Assembly (NCBI RefSeq): GCF_026262505.1 | Contig: NC_067205.1 | Location: 11,284,001-11,348,000 of the forward strand | Direction: 5' to 3' | Source of the DNA: Trichomonas vaginalis G3 | Taxonomy: Eukaryota; Parabasalia; Trichomonadida; Trichomonadidae | Length of the DNA: 64,000 bases | In this document: positions 63,738 through 64,000 of the stretch, piece by piece | How the letters are laid out: each line of letters opens with the position of its first letter | Position numbering within the stretch: position 1 is the first letter of the stretch | Notes under the pieces: model-generated | Database searches by the model: none | What the model saw: only the letters and a program-made list of their open reading frames with translations | What the model was told of the DNA's origin: nothing | Program-made: the position numbers and the translations under genes

Positions 63738-64000
63738 TGGGTTTATTTGGCGCATTAGCAGGAGTTGCATCCAGATTTTTGCCCGCAGTGGAACAATAGC
63801 CAGAGGTGTATTTGGAGTTGGAAGGAAGATTTTGAGTACATTAGGTATACTTAAAGAGAAAGCACAACCTATTATACAAACTGTACAGAAAGGTTGGGAT
63901 GTAGCACGAGATGCAACAAATCTTATTCCAAATCCTGAAACAAGAGGAAAAGTTCAAGGATGGATGGACAATGTAGGAAGACAAGCAGGAAACTATTATA
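63738..64000 (+). pseudogene. P3 Gly/Ala-rich minor virion-type protein, cut by window edge
   Basis: Starts MGLFGALAGVASRFLP, similar in style to the Gly/Ala-rich proteins of P1 and P2, and continues with KAQPIIQTVQKGWDVARD. Broken and incomplete here. Confidence 0.5.

Larger units (their letters stand above)
58799..64000. mobile_element. Polinton (Maverick) P3, decayed, continues right of the window
   Basis: Parts in order: DNA adenine methyltransferase, small proteins, a virion-type protein, a tail-fibre-like adhesin, an integrase and a minor virion-type protein. The fibre and integrase are related to those of P2, but the end sequence and gene order differ, so this is another subfamily. 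It is broken in many places (ten or more), clearly older than P1 and P2. The left limit is approximate. Confidence 0.8.

Overview
The window looks like nuclear DNA of a trichomonad (parabasalid) parasite. A Tritrichomonas foetus-like genome is my best guess. Reasons: single-exon genes with the standard stop codons, very AT-rich spacers, short two-repeat Myb proteins, paired CAMK-like kinases, and a heavy load of Polintons (Mavericks) and Mutator-like transposons. This is inference from content; no species marker is present.

Layout. 1-2698 is the end of a Polinton (P1) that runs off the left edge and sits in a Mutator-like transposase gene (2699-3404). 3405-14910 is host DNA with four genes: an unknown 158-aa protein, an 816-aa beta-propeller/solenoid protein that may be RIC1-like, and two Myb proteins. 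14992-53953 is one nested block. Its outermost layer is a transposon with 293-bp hairpin-rich terminal inverted repeats and a gene that appears to fuse a DDE_Tnp_4-type transposase to a ubiquitin-specific protease (USP). That gene is split three times: at codon 4 by a Mutator-like element (17184-29508), in the transposase domain by a nearly complete Polinton (P2, 30427-50942, 5-bp target duplication), and inside the USP cysteine box by a 1.1-kb element made almost wholly of fifteen consecutive hairpins (51305-52403). The Mutator-like element itself holds a second, 8.3-kb Mutator-like element with 1.5-kb inverted repeats and a 1.05-kb non-autonomous element with a 9-bp target duplication. 53954-57644 is host DNA again, with two convergent paralogous kinases. 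57645-58543 is a small inverted-repeat element with tandem repeats and a T-shaped palindrome. From about 58.8 kb to the right edge lies a heavily decayed third Polinton (P3).

How the parts work together. P2 carries the expected Polinton set: integrase, protein-primed DNA polymerase B, packaging ATPase, double-jelly-roll major capsid protein and a penton-like protein. It adds KilA-N proteins, a collagen-like protein and a phage-type tail-fibre adhesin. It is broken in about a dozen places; P1 (visible part) in about two; P3 in many. I found no recognisable capsid protease. Two unrelated DNA transposons here carry ubiquitin-related domains: USP in the outer element, and probable Ubl plus UBA folds in the inner Mutator-like element.

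The most unusual item is the hairpin array at 51305-52403. Its hairpins fall into sequence families whose stems differ by paired, compensating changes, so the fold appears to be what is kept. Similar compensated double hairpins are scattered through the Polintons.
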